Origin: Burkholderiaceae bacterium | Lineage (GTDB): Bacteria; Pseudomonadota; Gammaproteobacteria; Burkholderiales; Burkholderiaceae | DNA length: 14,321 nt | NCBI GenBank assembly: GCA_947374315.1 | Contig: CANCBK010000040.1 | Location: 1 to 14,321 of the forward strand | Direction: 5' to 3' | Part shown: positions 1 to 7,342 of the stretch, one piece after another | How positions within the stretch are numbered: position 1 is the first letter of the stretch | How the letters are laid out: every line of letters starts with the position of its first letter | The notes under the pieces: generated by a model | Told to the model about the DNA's origin: nothing | The model's database searches: none | The model's input: only the letters and a program-made list of their open reading frames with translations | Position numbers and translations under genes: made by a program

Positions 1-309
1 GGACCCGTTATCTCGTAAATCAATGGGAATGTAATAACTGCAAACGACGAACGTTTCGCACTAGCCGCTTAATTGCGGTTGCCCCTGAACTGATTCTCTC
101 TTGGGTCAGCTAGCGAAAGCTAGATCAGGGTCATTTACAAGAGATAAGATCATTTCATGTCACGGGGAATGATTCGAAAACCTAGTGAATCGCCAGCGTG
201 GAACATGTCAATCTGTGACTAGCTGGCTAAATTAAACGATATGACTAAGTATGTAGAACTTGTTGTAGAGGATTTGCGGACGCGGGTTCGATTCCCGCCG
301 ACTCCACCA
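1..309 (+). ncRNA. ssrA: tmRNA (ssrA), 3' part; 5' end outside the window
   Basis: Transfer-messenger RNA rescues stalled ribosomes and tags the unfinished protein for proteolysis. The window opens inside the gene. The tag reading frame is visible at 40-72. The 3' end carries a tRNA-like T arm, with stem GCGGG/CCCGC at 282-286 and 94-98 of the same hundred (294-298) around loop TTCGATT, followed by the 3' acceptor strand and the encoded CCA ending at 309. The region between the tag and the T arm holds short inverted repeats, such as CTAGC/GCTAG near 110-123, as expected for the pseudoknot domain. The 5' alanine-tRNA-like half is missing, so the gene is partial here. An intrinsic terminator follows directly. 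The tag and T arm together make the identification firm. Confidence 0.96.
40..72 (+). other. tmRNA proteolysis-tag reading frame (ANDERFALAA)
   Basis: The frame GCA AAC GAC GAA CGT TTC GCA CTA GCC GCT TAA encodes A-N-D-E-R-F-A-L-A-A followed by a stop. The terminal ALAA and leading AND are typical of proteobacterial SsrA degrons recognised by ClpXP and SspB-type adaptors. The first Ala codon is the resume codon. This is read directly from the sequence. Confidence 0.95.
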
Positions 310-330
310 TTTTGAAGTCTGTAACAGTCT

Positions 331-370
331 AACGCCACCTACATAGGTGGCGTTTTTCTTTTCTCTTTTT
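331..370 (+). terminator. Intrinsic terminator of ssrA
   Basis: A perfect 10-bp stem, AACGCCACCT paired with AGGTGGCGTT (331-340 with 345-354) around loop ACAT, is followed by a T-rich tract to 370. It begins 21 bases after the tmRNA CCA end. On the minus strand the hairpin is not followed by a U tract, so it should act mainly on ssrA and not on the dehydratase unit that converges on it. Confidence 0.93.
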
Positions 371-395
371 ACTTAACTTCTCTACTCTTAATGCA

Positions 396-2147
396 TCAGC
401 GCTTGGGTGTTTTTCCAACCATCTTTGCAGCCCTCAAGAAATCAAAGTCCACACCCTTGTCTGCTTGCGTGACGGTGTCCAAGAACAGCTTCAAGTAACC
501 GCGCTCTGCAGTTGGCTCTATTACTGGATTTTCTTGTGCACGCTTTGCTAATTCTTCATCGGAGATTAATAAACTAATTTCGCGATTCTTTACGCTCAAA
601 CGAATACGATCGCCATTCTTCACATGCGCTAGTGGCCCACCCACTGCTGCCTCTGGCGTGACATGCAACACAATCGTTCCAAAGGCCGTACCACTCATGC
701 GTCCATCTGAAATGCGCACAATATCTTTTACGCCAGCTCGAGCCAGCTTCATCGGAATCGGAATATAACCTGCCTCAGGCATGCCAGGCGCGCCTTTGGG
801 GCCGATATTCTTTAGCACCAGAATATCCTCCGCCGTGACATCTAAATCTGGACCATCAATTCGATTCGCAAGATCTTCACTATTTTCAAATACAACTGCG
901 CGACCTTCGTGCTCCATCAATATTTCATTGGCGGCAGATTGTTTAATGATCGCACCACCAGGTGCTAAGTTGCCATGCAAGACGGCAATACTGCCGCGCG
1001 GATAAATCGGGTTATCAAATTTACGCACGACATCTTGCTTAAAGCTTGGTGGTGCCGCATCAATCTCCTCGCCTAAGGTGCGGCCAGTTACCGTCATCGC
1101 ATCAAGCTTCAGTAAAGGCTTTAGCTCGCGCAGTAGTGTCGTCATGCCGCCCGCATCATGGAAATTTTCCATATAGTGATCGCCGGAGGGCTTGAGATCG
1201 ACCAGGACCGGGGTTTCATCCCCCATCTTATCAAGCGCATCTAAATCAATTTCTAGGCCCATGCGCCCAGCGATAGCGGCTAAGTGAACAATGCCATTTG
1301 TCGAGCCGCCAATAGCCAACAAAACACGCATCGCATTTTCAAAAGCATCCGCAGTAAGCACCTTATCGATTGTCAACCCATCTTTGGCCATTTGCACAGC
1401 GCGAGTACCCGTCTCTTCTGCAATTCGGATACGATCAGCTGTCACTGCTGGCGGAGTTGCGCCACCTGGCACCGTCATGCCCAATGCCTCAGAAATGCAA
1501 GCCATAGTGCTAGCGGTGCCCATTACAGAGCAGGTGCCTACACTAGCCACCAATTGATCATTTACCTCATCCTTTTCCGCTTCATCGATTTCACCAGCGC
1601 GGAATTTTCCCCAGTAACGACGGCAGTCTGTACAAGCCCCTACGCGTTCACTACGATGGGAGCCAGTCAACATTGAGCCGGTAATCAATTGAATTGCAGG
1701 AAGACCCGCAGAAGCAGCGCCCATCATTTGCGCAGGGACTGTTTTATCGCAACCGCCAATCATCACTACTGCATCCATCGGCTGAGCACGAAGCATTTCT
1801 TCAGTGTCCATCGACATTAAGTTACGCAAATACATGCTGGTTGGAGCGGCAAAACTTTCATGAATCGAGATCGTAGGAAAGTCCATTGGCAATCCGCCCG
1901 CCAACATCACACCACGCTTCACTGCCTCAATGAGTTGCGGCATATTTCCATGACAGGGGTTGTATGCGCTCCCTGTATTGATGATGCCGATGACTGGGCG
2001 ATCTAATGCGCTATTGGTATATCCCGCGCCCTTAATGAATGCCTTTCTTAAAAATAAAGAAAAGCCTTTATCGCCGTAACTGGTTAACCCTTTACGCAAG
2101 CCACTTTCAGTAGCTTGTTTTTTGTTTTTATCTGCATTACTTGTCAT
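396..2147 (-). CDS. IlvD/Edd family dehydratase, sugar-acid dehydratase-like
   Basis: A 583-residue [2Fe-2S] dehydratase of the IlvD/Edd family, which removes water from 2,3-dihydroxy acids or aldonic acids to give 2-keto acids. The expected cluster cysteines are present: Cys65 (NPCHGN), Cys133 (GGCDKT) and Cys206 (GTCSVMGTAST). Lys135 sits at the metal-site position, and the catalytic serine lies in SDGRMSGTAFG (480-490). The segments PKGAPGMPE, LHVTPEAAVGGPLA and the GVDFDFL tail resemble L-arabinonate/pentonate dehydratases more than housekeeping IlvD, as I recall those families. An extra CxxC (Cys172, Cys175) sits near the third cluster cysteine. The gene lies 32 bases downstream of Bug receptor 1 on the same strand, suggesting an operon for uptake and breakdown of a hydroxy acid. 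The ATG at 2147 has only a weak ribosome site (AAAGAA). True substrate unknown; a role in branched-chain amino acid synthesis is possible but less likely in this context. Confidence 0.88.
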   Translation of the reverse strand: MTSNADKNKKQATESGLRKGLTSYGDKGFSLFLRKAFIKGAGYTNSALDRPVIGIINTGSAYNPCHGNMPQLIEAVKRGVMLAGGLPMDFPTISIHESFAAPTSMYLRNLMSMDTEEMLRAQPMDAVVMIGGCDKTVPAQMMGAASAGLPAIQLITGSMLTGSHRSERVGACTDCRRYWGKFRAGEIDEAEKDEVNDQLVASVGTCSVMGTASTMACISEALGMTVPGGATPPAVTADRIRIAEETGTRAVQMAKDGLTIDKVLTADAFENAMRVLLAIGGSTNGIVHLAAIAGRMGLEIDLDALDKMGDETPVLVDLKPSGDHYMENFHDAGGMTTLLRELKPLLKLDAMTVTGRTLGEEIDAAPPSFKQDVVRKFDNPIYPRGSIAVLHGNLAPGGAIIKQSAANEILMEHEGRAVVFENSEDLANRIDGPDLDVTAEDILVLKNIGPKGAPGMPEAGYIPIPMKLARAGVKDIVRISDGRMSGTAFGTIVLHVTPEAAVGGPLAHVKNGDRIRLSVKNREISLLISDEELAKRAQENPVIEPTAERGYLKLFLDTVTQADKGVDFDFLRAAKMVGKTPKR

Positions 2148-2179
2148 AAATAATTCTTTAACTTAAAAATGAATGATAG

Positions 2180-3169
2180 TTAGTCGGCCTTAATGCCCGC
2201 TTCTTTTATGACCTTTTCCCAGCGCTTCACTTCTGCAGTAAGCAACTCCGCCGATTGCTTCGGTTTCGTTGGTGCTGCAGCGTAAACGCCTTGCTTCAAG
2301 AAGGCCTCTTTGACTTCCGGATTCACCAGTAGTTTAGCGATAGCGGTATTTAGTTGGTCAATGATAGGGATTGGTGTGCCAGCCGGAGCTAAGAGCCCAA
2401 AAGTTGAGCTCACCTCTAAAGCGGGCATACCCGATTCAGCGGCAGTCGGAACATCCGGCAACATTGAAATGCGCTTTGCGGTTGTAACAGCCAGGGGGCG
2501 CAATTGGCCTGCGGTAATGAATGGCAATGCAGCTGGTACGGTTTCAACCATCATATTGACTTGGCCCGCAACCAAATCCGTCATTGCTGGTCCACTCCCC
2601 TTGTAGGGAACATGCGTAATTTTAATGCCCGCTTCTTTTTGGAAAATCTCCGCACCCATTCTTTGAGGGGCGCCAGCACCAGAGGAGGCGTAATTTAATT
2701 TGTCCGGATTCGCTTTTGCATAATCTACCAAGCCCTTCAATGTTCTCACTGGTACATTGGGGTTAACCACCACCACCAAGGGTACGGAGCCCACAATCAT
2801 CACTGGAGTGAAGTCCTTCAGGATGTCGTAACGCAATTTCCCTTTTTCAAGAGTTGCCATAGTCGAATGAGAGGTGATGGCCCCCATTAATAATGTGTAG
2901 CCATCTGGCGTTGCCTTGGCAACCACCTCGGCGCCAATATTGCCACCAGCACCACCACGATTATCAACAAGCACTTGCTGTCCTAAGGCGTCACCAAGAT
3001 TCTTCGCCAAAATGCGGCCAATCACATCGGTCGCCCCGCCAGGGGGATAGGGGACAATAAGTTTGATAGGCCTATCTGGGTAGGCTGCGTGCACTAAGCC
3101 ACTAAAGCCAAGAATCAGGGTGGCCTGCGCAATGGAACGACAGAGCCTACCCATTTGAAAAGTAATCAT
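2180..3169 (-). CDS. Bug/TctC-type tripartite tricarboxylate transporter receptor (Bug 1)
   Basis: A 329-residue periplasmic solute-binding protein of the Bug (TctC) family, which captures carboxylates for tripartite tricarboxylate transporters. A signal peptide of about 28 residues ends near VHA/AYP. The mature start YPDRPIKLIVPYPPGG (30-45) with Asp48, the PDGYT segment (88-92) and HVPYKG (186-191) are family hallmarks. Length is normal. A good ribosome site (GGAG, six bases before ATG at 3169) supports this start; Met6 is an alternative. It is the first gene of a unit that continues into the dehydratase. No TctA or TctB membrane subunit is nearby. Ligand not predictable from sequence; the downstream enzyme suggests a hydroxylated or sugar acid. 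Confidence 0.93.
   Translation of the reverse strand: MITFQMGRLCRSIAQATLILGFSGLVHAAYPDRPIKLIVPYPPGGATDVIGRILAKNLGDALGQQVLVDNRGGAGGNIGAEVVAKATPDGYTLLMGAITSHSTMATLEKGKLRYDILKDFTPVMIVGSVPLVVVVNPNVPVRTLKGLVDYAKANPDKLNYASSGAGAPQRMGAEIFQKEAGIKITHVPYKGSGPAMTDLVAGQVNMMVETVPAALPFITAGQLRPLAVTTAKRISMLPDVPTAAESGMPALEVSSTFGLLAPAGTPIPIIDQLNTAIAKLLVNPEVKEAFLKQGVYAAAPTKPKQSAELLTAEVKRWEKVIKEAGIKAD
2190..2639. repeat. 18-bp exact direct repeat inside Bug 1 (2190-2207 and 2622-2639)
   Basis: TTAATGCCCGCTTCTTTT occurs at both positions, 432 bases (144 codons) apart and in the same frame. On the coding strand both copies encode the peptide KEAGIK, once in the middle of the protein and once near the C-terminus. 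Most likely coincidental reuse of the same codons for a common surface-helix peptide. It could still support slippage or recombination that deletes 432 bases in frame. Confidence 0.6.
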
Positions 3170-3279
3170 TTTTGTCTCCGTTAAACAGCTTTATTTTTAT
3201 CACCTCAATATACTAAACTTTGCCAATACCTGTATTTAAGCGTGCTAAGCTTTACTCCAAATATTCACCAAGGAACATC
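3170..3279. promoter_or_regulatory. Divergent promoter region between Bug 1 and the VOC gene
   Basis: This 110-base AT-rich gap separates two divergently transcribed genes and must hold at least one promoter. On the plus strand TATACT at 3209-3214 is a reasonable -10 element, but no good -35 lies 17 bases upstream. On the minus strand TTGGCA (complement of 3220-3225) could be a -35 with a TGATAA-like -10 about 18 bases further on. These are eye matches only and the exact elements are uncertain. Confidence 0.3.
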
Positions 3280-3702
3280 ATGTCTACGATTCAACCATTC
3301 CACCTTGCCTTCCCAGTGAATGACTTAGATGCGGCACGCACTTTCTATGGCAGTACTTTAGGTTGCGCAGAAGGACGCAGTTCTGATGAGTGGATTGATT
3401 TTGACTTCTTTGGTCACCAGCTTGTTGCTCACCTAGCTCCTGAAGAATGCGGTCATGCGGCCTCAAATGATGTTGACGGGCATCAAGTTCCCGTAAAGCA
3501 TTTTGGTGTTGTGCTGACCATGCAGGACTGGCATACCCTGGCTGATCGCCTACGTAATAGTGGAATGAAATTCATTATGGAGCCGCAGATCCGCTTTAAA
3601 GGCAAAGTGGGTGAGCAAGCGACTATGTTCTTCTTAGACCCCGCAGGCAATGCTTTGGAGTTCAAAGCATTTGAAGACCCCACCCAGTTGTTTGCTAAAT
3701 AA
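3280..3702 (+). CDS. VOC (glyoxalase/dioxygenase-fold) family protein
   Basis: A 140-residue single-chain vicinal-oxygen-chelate protein built from two beta-alpha-beta-beta-beta modules. The likely metal ligands are His8 (PFHLAF), His46 (FGHQLV), His74 (VKHFGVV) and Glu127 (ALEFKAF), one pair per module, which suggests a working divalent-metal site. The C-terminal [12 protein letters not shown] is a family signature. The ATG at 3280 is chosen because AAGGA lies five bases upstream and the domain begins at once. An in-frame ATG at 3220 would add 20 residues of no recognisable character. The gene is alone, divergent from the Bug 1 unit and convergent with the methyltransferase. Family members include glyoxalases, dioxygenases and antibiotic-resistance proteins, so the substrate cannot be assigned. 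Confidence 0.88.
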   Translation: MSTIQPFHLAFPVNDLDAARTFYGSTLGCAEGRSSDEWIDFDFFGHQLVAHLAPEECGHAASNDVDGHQVPVKHFGVVLTMQDWHTLADRLRNSGMKFIMEPQIRFKGKVGEQATMFFLDPAGNALEFKAFEDPTQLFAK

Positions 3703-3707
3703 ATTGC

Positions 3708-3720
3708 GCTGCTAAGCAGC
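3708..3720. terminator. Possible small bidirectional terminator hairpin
   Basis: GCTGC-TAA-GCAGC lies in the 20-base gap between the convergent VOC and methyltransferase genes. It can form a 5-bp stem with a three-base loop. The flanks are only moderately T-rich on either side (CTTTACTT on the plus strand, AATTTATTT on the minus strand). The position fits a shared terminator but the hairpin is weak. Confidence 0.35.
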
Positions 3721-3722
3721 CT

Positions 3723-4913
3723 TTACTTCGGAGCCAAGCGCCATAGAGAAGTCATTTCAGCCGCTCTTGCGAAATAGAGCAGGTCTGACTCATCAGACGC
3801 TTTCGGATGCTTTGGCTTGACATCTATGCGACCCAAGACCACTAAGCCGGCTTGCTCAATCCAGGCAAGTAATTCTTGTCGAGTTCTGAGTCCAAGATGT
3901 TCAGCTAGATCAGAAAGGATCAACCACCCTTCACCGTGAGGCAAAAGGTGATTCTTTAAGTCACCCAAGAATCCTTTTAGCATTTGGCTATCAGGATCGT
4001 AAACAGCATGCTCTAAAGTTGAGCTTGGTCTTGCGGGCACCCAAGGTGGGTTGCATACGATCAATGAAGCCTTGCCTTGTGGAAATAAATTAGCCTTCAC
4101 AATCTCCACTTGTGAGCCCAGGTTCAGAAATGCAATATTTTCTTTAGCGCAAGCAAGTGCACGCTCATCCTGATCTGTGGCAACAATTTTTTGCACATCT
4201 CGCATCGCCAAAATAATAGCCAATACTCCTGTACCAACCCCAATATCGAAAGCGATTGATTCGGCATTCAACTGCTTTGGTAATGGTGTATTGCAAACCA
4301 ACTCAATATACTCACCACGGACAGGCGAAAAGACACCGTAATGTGGGTGAACATAAATTGGCCGCCCTTCTCCATCCGCAAGAATAGGCACTCCATTTTT
4401 GCGCCATTCATGGGCGCTAATCACACCCAAAAGCTCACGCAAAGAAATGACATAGGACTTGCTGACGACACCATAAGCCTCGAAGCAGGCCTGCGAAACA
4501 TCTGGCGCACGCCGCAATGAAATAATGTGCTCGGGGGTGCATTGGATCAACAACATACCCAATATTCGCGCCCGCTGAGACTGAATAAGACGATGCTGAT
4601 TAAAAATATCGACAGCGGTTTTCTGCGAAGTGGCATCGACTGATTTATCCACCCTCTTACTAGCGCGTTTTGATTTTTTCGAGGGTTTATCTACCCGCCG
4701 AACCAGGGCTTGCAACAGCTGGCGAGCATTCTGAAAGTCACCCTTCCAAAGAATCGCAGTTCCCGCGCACGCCAAACGATAAGCATCATCGGCTGTGAGC
4801 GTGTCATTTCCTATGACTACTTTTTTGTGGGGCGCTATGCCATTTTCAGAATGCCAAAGCGCCATGCAAGCCTGACCGCCCTCTTCCCAGTGAATGGAAC
4901 CATCTTGGGTCAT
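3723..4913 (-). CDS. Class I SAM-dependent methyltransferase with NPPW motif
   Basis: A 396-residue protein with a C-terminal Rossmann-type methyltransferase domain. Motif I is DIGVGTGVLA (223-232), an acidic residue follows beta-2 (ATDQDE, 245-250), and NPPW sits at 288-291. NPPY/NPPW motifs are typical of enzymes that methylate amide or exocyclic nitrogen, such as PrmC/HemK and RsmC, so an N-methyltransferase acting on protein, RNA or a small molecule is likely. The first 200 residues are a separate domain I do not recognise. A Lys/Arg/Ser-rich linker lies at about 75-92. The start codon at 4913 follows the stop of the AhpD-like gene by only three bases (TAA-ATC-ATG) and lacks a strong ribosome site of its own, which indicates translational coupling. 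It is the third gene of the Bug 2 unit. Specific target unknown. Confidence 0.85.
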   Translation of the reverse strand: MTQDGSIHWEEGGQACMALWHSENGIAPHKKVVIGNDTLTADDAYRLACAGTAILWKGDFQNARQLLQALVRRVDKPSKKSKRASKRVDKSVDATSQKTAVDIFNQHRLIQSQRARILGMLLIQCTPEHIISLRRAPDVSQACFEAYGVVSKSYVISLRELLGVISAHEWRKNGVPILADGEGRPIYVHPHYGVFSPVRGEYIELVCNTPLPKQLNAESIAFDIGVGTGVLAIILAMRDVQKIVATDQDERALACAKENIAFLNLGSQVEIVKANLFPQGKASLIVCNPPWVPARPSSTLEHAVYDPDSQMLKGFLGDLKNHLLPHGEGWLILSDLAEHLGLRTRQELLAWIEQAGLVVLGRIDVKPKHPKASDESDLLYFARAAEMTSLWRLAPK

Positions 4914-4916
4914 GAT

Positions 4917-5468
4917 TTACTCAGGAGGATGCTCCTCGGGGTTAACGTCTAAGGCGATTAAGAATCGAGAGACCATGTTGTATGCAGCTACAACACTGAC
5001 CAACTCCACCGTATTGGTATTGCCCAGGGCGACTTGCAAACGCTTCATCAAGGCGCCATCGACCTTAATATTGCGCGTCATCTGAAAAGTGAGTTCAGCT
5101 GCATCATTTTCCACCGAGCTAAAAAGTTGCGTAGGAAAACTTGCCTGGCCAATGAGGCGCAACGCTTGCACCTGCTCTTCAGTACCGCCTGCCTTAATAA
5201 ACGGAGGTGCATGATGAAAAAATTCATACTCAGCGCCATTCAAAACAGCTACCCCACACATCGCCAGCTCACGCAATTTTGGATCCAATGAGAGGTTATT
5301 GCGTATCTCACCGATGAAATGATTCCAGCCTTCGGCAATCGGGGTGCTATGCAACAACATCCGATCTAAATTAATAAACTGTCCACCACGTCGTTGGCGG
5401 ATAGCGGCCACCAGTGCTGCTGGCTCAGCCAAATCCATCGGCTGGTAAGGGATTAAACGCTCACTCAT
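4917..5468 (-). CDS. AhpD-like / carboxymuconolactone decarboxylase family protein
   Basis: A 183-residue, mostly helical protein. The segment LRELAMCGVAVLNGAEYEFFHH (66-86) matches the conserved helix of the carboxymuconolactone decarboxylase (CMD) family, with Glu80 and His85 in the usual Glu-x4-His spacing and a single cysteine, Cys71. The CxxC pair used by AhpD peroxidase reductases is absent, so a thiol-peroxidase role is unlikely and a decarboxylase, lactonase or unassigned role is more plausible. The ribosome site AAGGA lies five bases before the ATG and overlaps the region just after the Bug 2 stop codon nine bases upstream, so the two are probably co-translated. Downstream, the methyltransferase starts three bases after this stop. 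Homologues of this long, CxxC-lacking type often sit beside catabolic genes, as I recall. Confidence 0.85.
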   Translation of the reverse strand: MSERLIPYQPMDLAEPAALVAAIRQRRGGQFINLDRMLLHSTPIAEGWNHFIGEIRNNLSLDPKLRELAMCGVAVLNGAEYEFFHHAPPFIKAGGTEEQVQALRLIGQASFPTQLFSSVENDAAELTFQMTRNIKVDGALMKRLQVALGNTNTVELVSVVAAYNMVSRFLIALDVNPEEHPPE

Positions 5469-5477
5469 CTTTATCCT

Positions 5478-6476
5478 TTATTGTGTTTCTTTAATATTAT
5501 TCTCAATCACAAATTTGCCCCATACCGCAATTTGCTTGCCAATAAAATCACGTAAGGTTTCTGGATTTCCAGCAACGATTTCAATTCCTTGCGCTTTTAA
5601 TTTGGCAGCAACAGATGGCGTCTTAAGCGCTTTTGTCACAGCCTGATTCATTGCATTCACAATCGCCGGTGGCGTTTTTCCTGGAGCCAATATCGCCCAC
5701 CATGCTGGCGCATTAAAGCCAGGGAATCCACTTTCTGAAATAGTCGGAACATTTGGCAACCCCGAAGATCGTTTTGCAGTGGTAATTACCAAAGGAATTA
5801 CACCGCCACTATCAATGTGAGGCTTCACCAAGAACTCTGAACCGACGGCCAACTGCACCTGGCCACCGAGCACATCCTGCATTAAAGGACCGCCACCACG
5901 ATAAGGGATGTGATTCCAATCAAATCCAGCCTGCTTAGCTAAGCGTGCCATGGCTAGATGCCCAAGACTGCCAATGCCAATTGAGCCATAACTAAATTGC
6001 TTTCCAGCTTTGGACTGCTCAACAAGCTGCTTAAAACTGGTAATTCCAGAGCTTTTACTGGCCACGAGAACCATTGGCGATGTGCCAATCAAGGTAACAG
6101 GCGCAATGTCTTTGATCGTGTCATAGGGAAGCTTGTCTTTAAGGCTTGGATTTACCCCGTGCGTATCAAATACCAGTGCAAAGGTATACCCATCAGGATC
6201 CGACCTAGTCATGGCCGCAGTCCCAATAACCCCAGAAGCGCCACCTACATTCTCGACAATCACATTCTGCTTTAACTCAGCCTGCAAGGCGGGGGCCAAA
6301 GTACGTGCCACTTGATCCACAGAGCCACCTGGCGGGAATACCGCGATTAGGCGAATGGGTTTCTGGGTTGGCCATGTCCCCACACCAGCGCTTTGAGCGC
6401 TTGCCATTGAACTGGTGGCTATTAACAGCATACTGAACAACAGGGCTTTTTTAGCCACTTTCACGAAAGCATCCAT
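5478..6476 (-). CDS. Bug/TctC-type tripartite tricarboxylate transporter receptor (Bug 2)
   Basis: A 332-residue periplasmic binding protein. A hydrophobic signal peptide ends near ASA/QSA (about residue 27). The mature protein carries WPTQKPIRLIAVFPPGG (35-51) with Asp54, PDGYT (94-98) and HIPYRG (189-194). A strong ribosome site, GAGGAGA, precedes the ATG at 6476. This is the first gene of a minus-strand unit with the AhpD-like protein and the methyltransferase. The N-terminal loop (VFPPGG) and the aromatic-rich APAWWAILAPG segment differ from the other three receptors in the window, suggesting a different ligand. No membrane subunits are encoded nearby. Confidence 0.93.
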   Translation of the reverse strand: MDAFVKVAKKALLFSMLLIATSSMASAQSAGVGTWPTQKPIRLIAVFPPGGSVDQVARTLAPALQAELKQNVIVENVGGASGVIGTAAMTRSDPDGYTFALVFDTHGVNPSLKDKLPYDTIKDIAPVTLIGTSPMVLVASKSSGITSFKQLVEQSKAGKQFSYGSIGIGSLGHLAMARLAKQAGFDWNHIPYRGGGPLMQDVLGGQVQLAVGSEFLVKPHIDSGGVIPLVITTAKRSSGLPNVPTISESGFPGFNAPAWWAILAPGKTPPAIVNAMNQAVTKALKTPSVAAKLKAQGIEIVAGNPETLRDFIGKQIAVWGKFVIENNIKETQ

Positions 6477-6506
6477 TGATTTATCTCCTCAACTAAGGCA
6501 CCAAGA

Positions 6507-6538
6507 TTACCACCCCTGAGGGCAGCTTGTTTGATAAT
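6507..6538 (+). promoter_or_regulatory. Weak candidate promoter for the trhO-like gene
   Basis: GATAAT at 6533-6538 matches five of six -10 consensus bases and lies 28 bases before the chosen ATG. The nearest -35-like hexamer, TTACCA at 6507-6512, leaves a 20-base spacer, longer than the usual 16-18. The 89-base gap separates divergent genes, so a promoter is expected here, but this match is only suggestive. Confidence 0.25.
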
Positions 6539-6565
6539 GGAAGCCATAGCCCAAAGAGATTAGCC

Positions 6566-7333
6566 ATGAAACCCATTTTGAACATCGCCGCCTACTTATT
6601 TGTCACTCTAGACAACCTAGCAGAGCTGCGCGCCAAAATACTAGATGAATGCAATACCCGCAACCTCAAAGGAACCATTCTGCTGACGGGAGAAGGAATC
6701 AATATGTTCTTAGCCGGCAATGCGCCTGAACTACATGGATTTTTAGATTGGCTGCGTCAGGACCCCCGCTTCAAATTACTTCAGTCCAAAGATAGCTGGT
6801 CAGAAACTCAGCCATTCAAGAAGATGCTAGTCAAATTGAAGAATGAAATTATTCGGATGAATCATCCTGCGATTCGCCCCGAAGAGGGTCGTGCGAACTT
6901 TATCAGCCCAAAGAAATTACAAGTGTGGCTTGATCGAGGTACGGATGACCTGGGACGACCAGTGGTCATGATTGATACACGTAATGCATTTGAAGTCGAC
7001 TATGGGACTTTCGAGAATGCCCTACATTTTAATATTGAGAAATTTACAGAATTTCCTGAAGCAATCTCAGCACACAAAGATGCGTTGGCCGATAAAACTT
7101 TAGTGAGCTTTTGCACCGGAGGAATCCGCTGTGAAAAGTCTGGTCTCTATATGCGCGAAATTGGAATGCACCACAGCTACCAACTAGAGGGTGGCATTCT
7201 CAAATACTTTGAGGAAGTGGGGTCCGCCCACTACAACGGTAGTTGCTTTGTGTTTGATGAACGGGAAGCGCTGGAGCCCAACCTAGATTGCATCCCAGTA
7301 GAGCACTCCATCCGCAAAAAACTGAAGACCTAA
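6566..7333 (+). CDS. trhO: TrhO-type tRNA U34 hydroxylase (UPF0176/rhodanese domain), short form
   Basis: A 255-residue protein with an N-terminal acylphosphatase-like UPF0176 domain (about 1-95, including GTILLTGEGIN) and a rhodanese domain (about 113-220). The catalytic loop is SFCTGGIRCEKSG with Cys183 and Cys189, as in E. coli TrhO (YceA), which makes 5-hydroxyuridine at the tRNA wobble position using oxygen and prephenate-derived chemistry. Tail residues GSCFVFDERE are also typical. The protein stops about 30 residues later, without the C-terminal cysteine-rich extension of the roughly 350-residue E. coli enzyme. The ATG at 6566 is preferred because the conserved domain starts at once; an in-frame TTG at 6527 would add 13 unrelated residues. 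The gene converges on the ABM-domain gene with nine bases between their stops. Confidence 0.9.
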   Translation: MKPILNIAAYLFVTLDNLAELRAKILDECNTRNLKGTILLTGEGINMFLAGNAPELHGFLDWLRQDPRFKLLQSKDSWSETQPFKKMLVKLKNEIIRMNHPAIRPEEGRANFISPKKLQVWLDRGTDDLGRPVVMIDTRNAFEVDYGTFENALHFNIEKFTEFPEAISAHKDALADKTLVSFCTGGIRCEKSGLYMREIGMHHSYQLEGGILKYFEEVGSAHYNGSCFVFDEREALEPNLDCIPVEHSIRKKLKT

Positions 7334-7342
7334 AATCTGAAA

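Noticed and set aside
262..309. tmRNA 3' end as an attachment site of a genomic island
   Set aside because: The ssrA 3' end is a classic integration site, but there is no integrase gene, no second copy of the T-arm/acceptor sequence in the window, and the downstream genes look like ordinary host metabolism.
781..1876. Plus-strand open frames inside the dehydratase gene
   Set aside because: They run antisense to a well-conserved coding sequence, have no ribosome sites and resemble no family.
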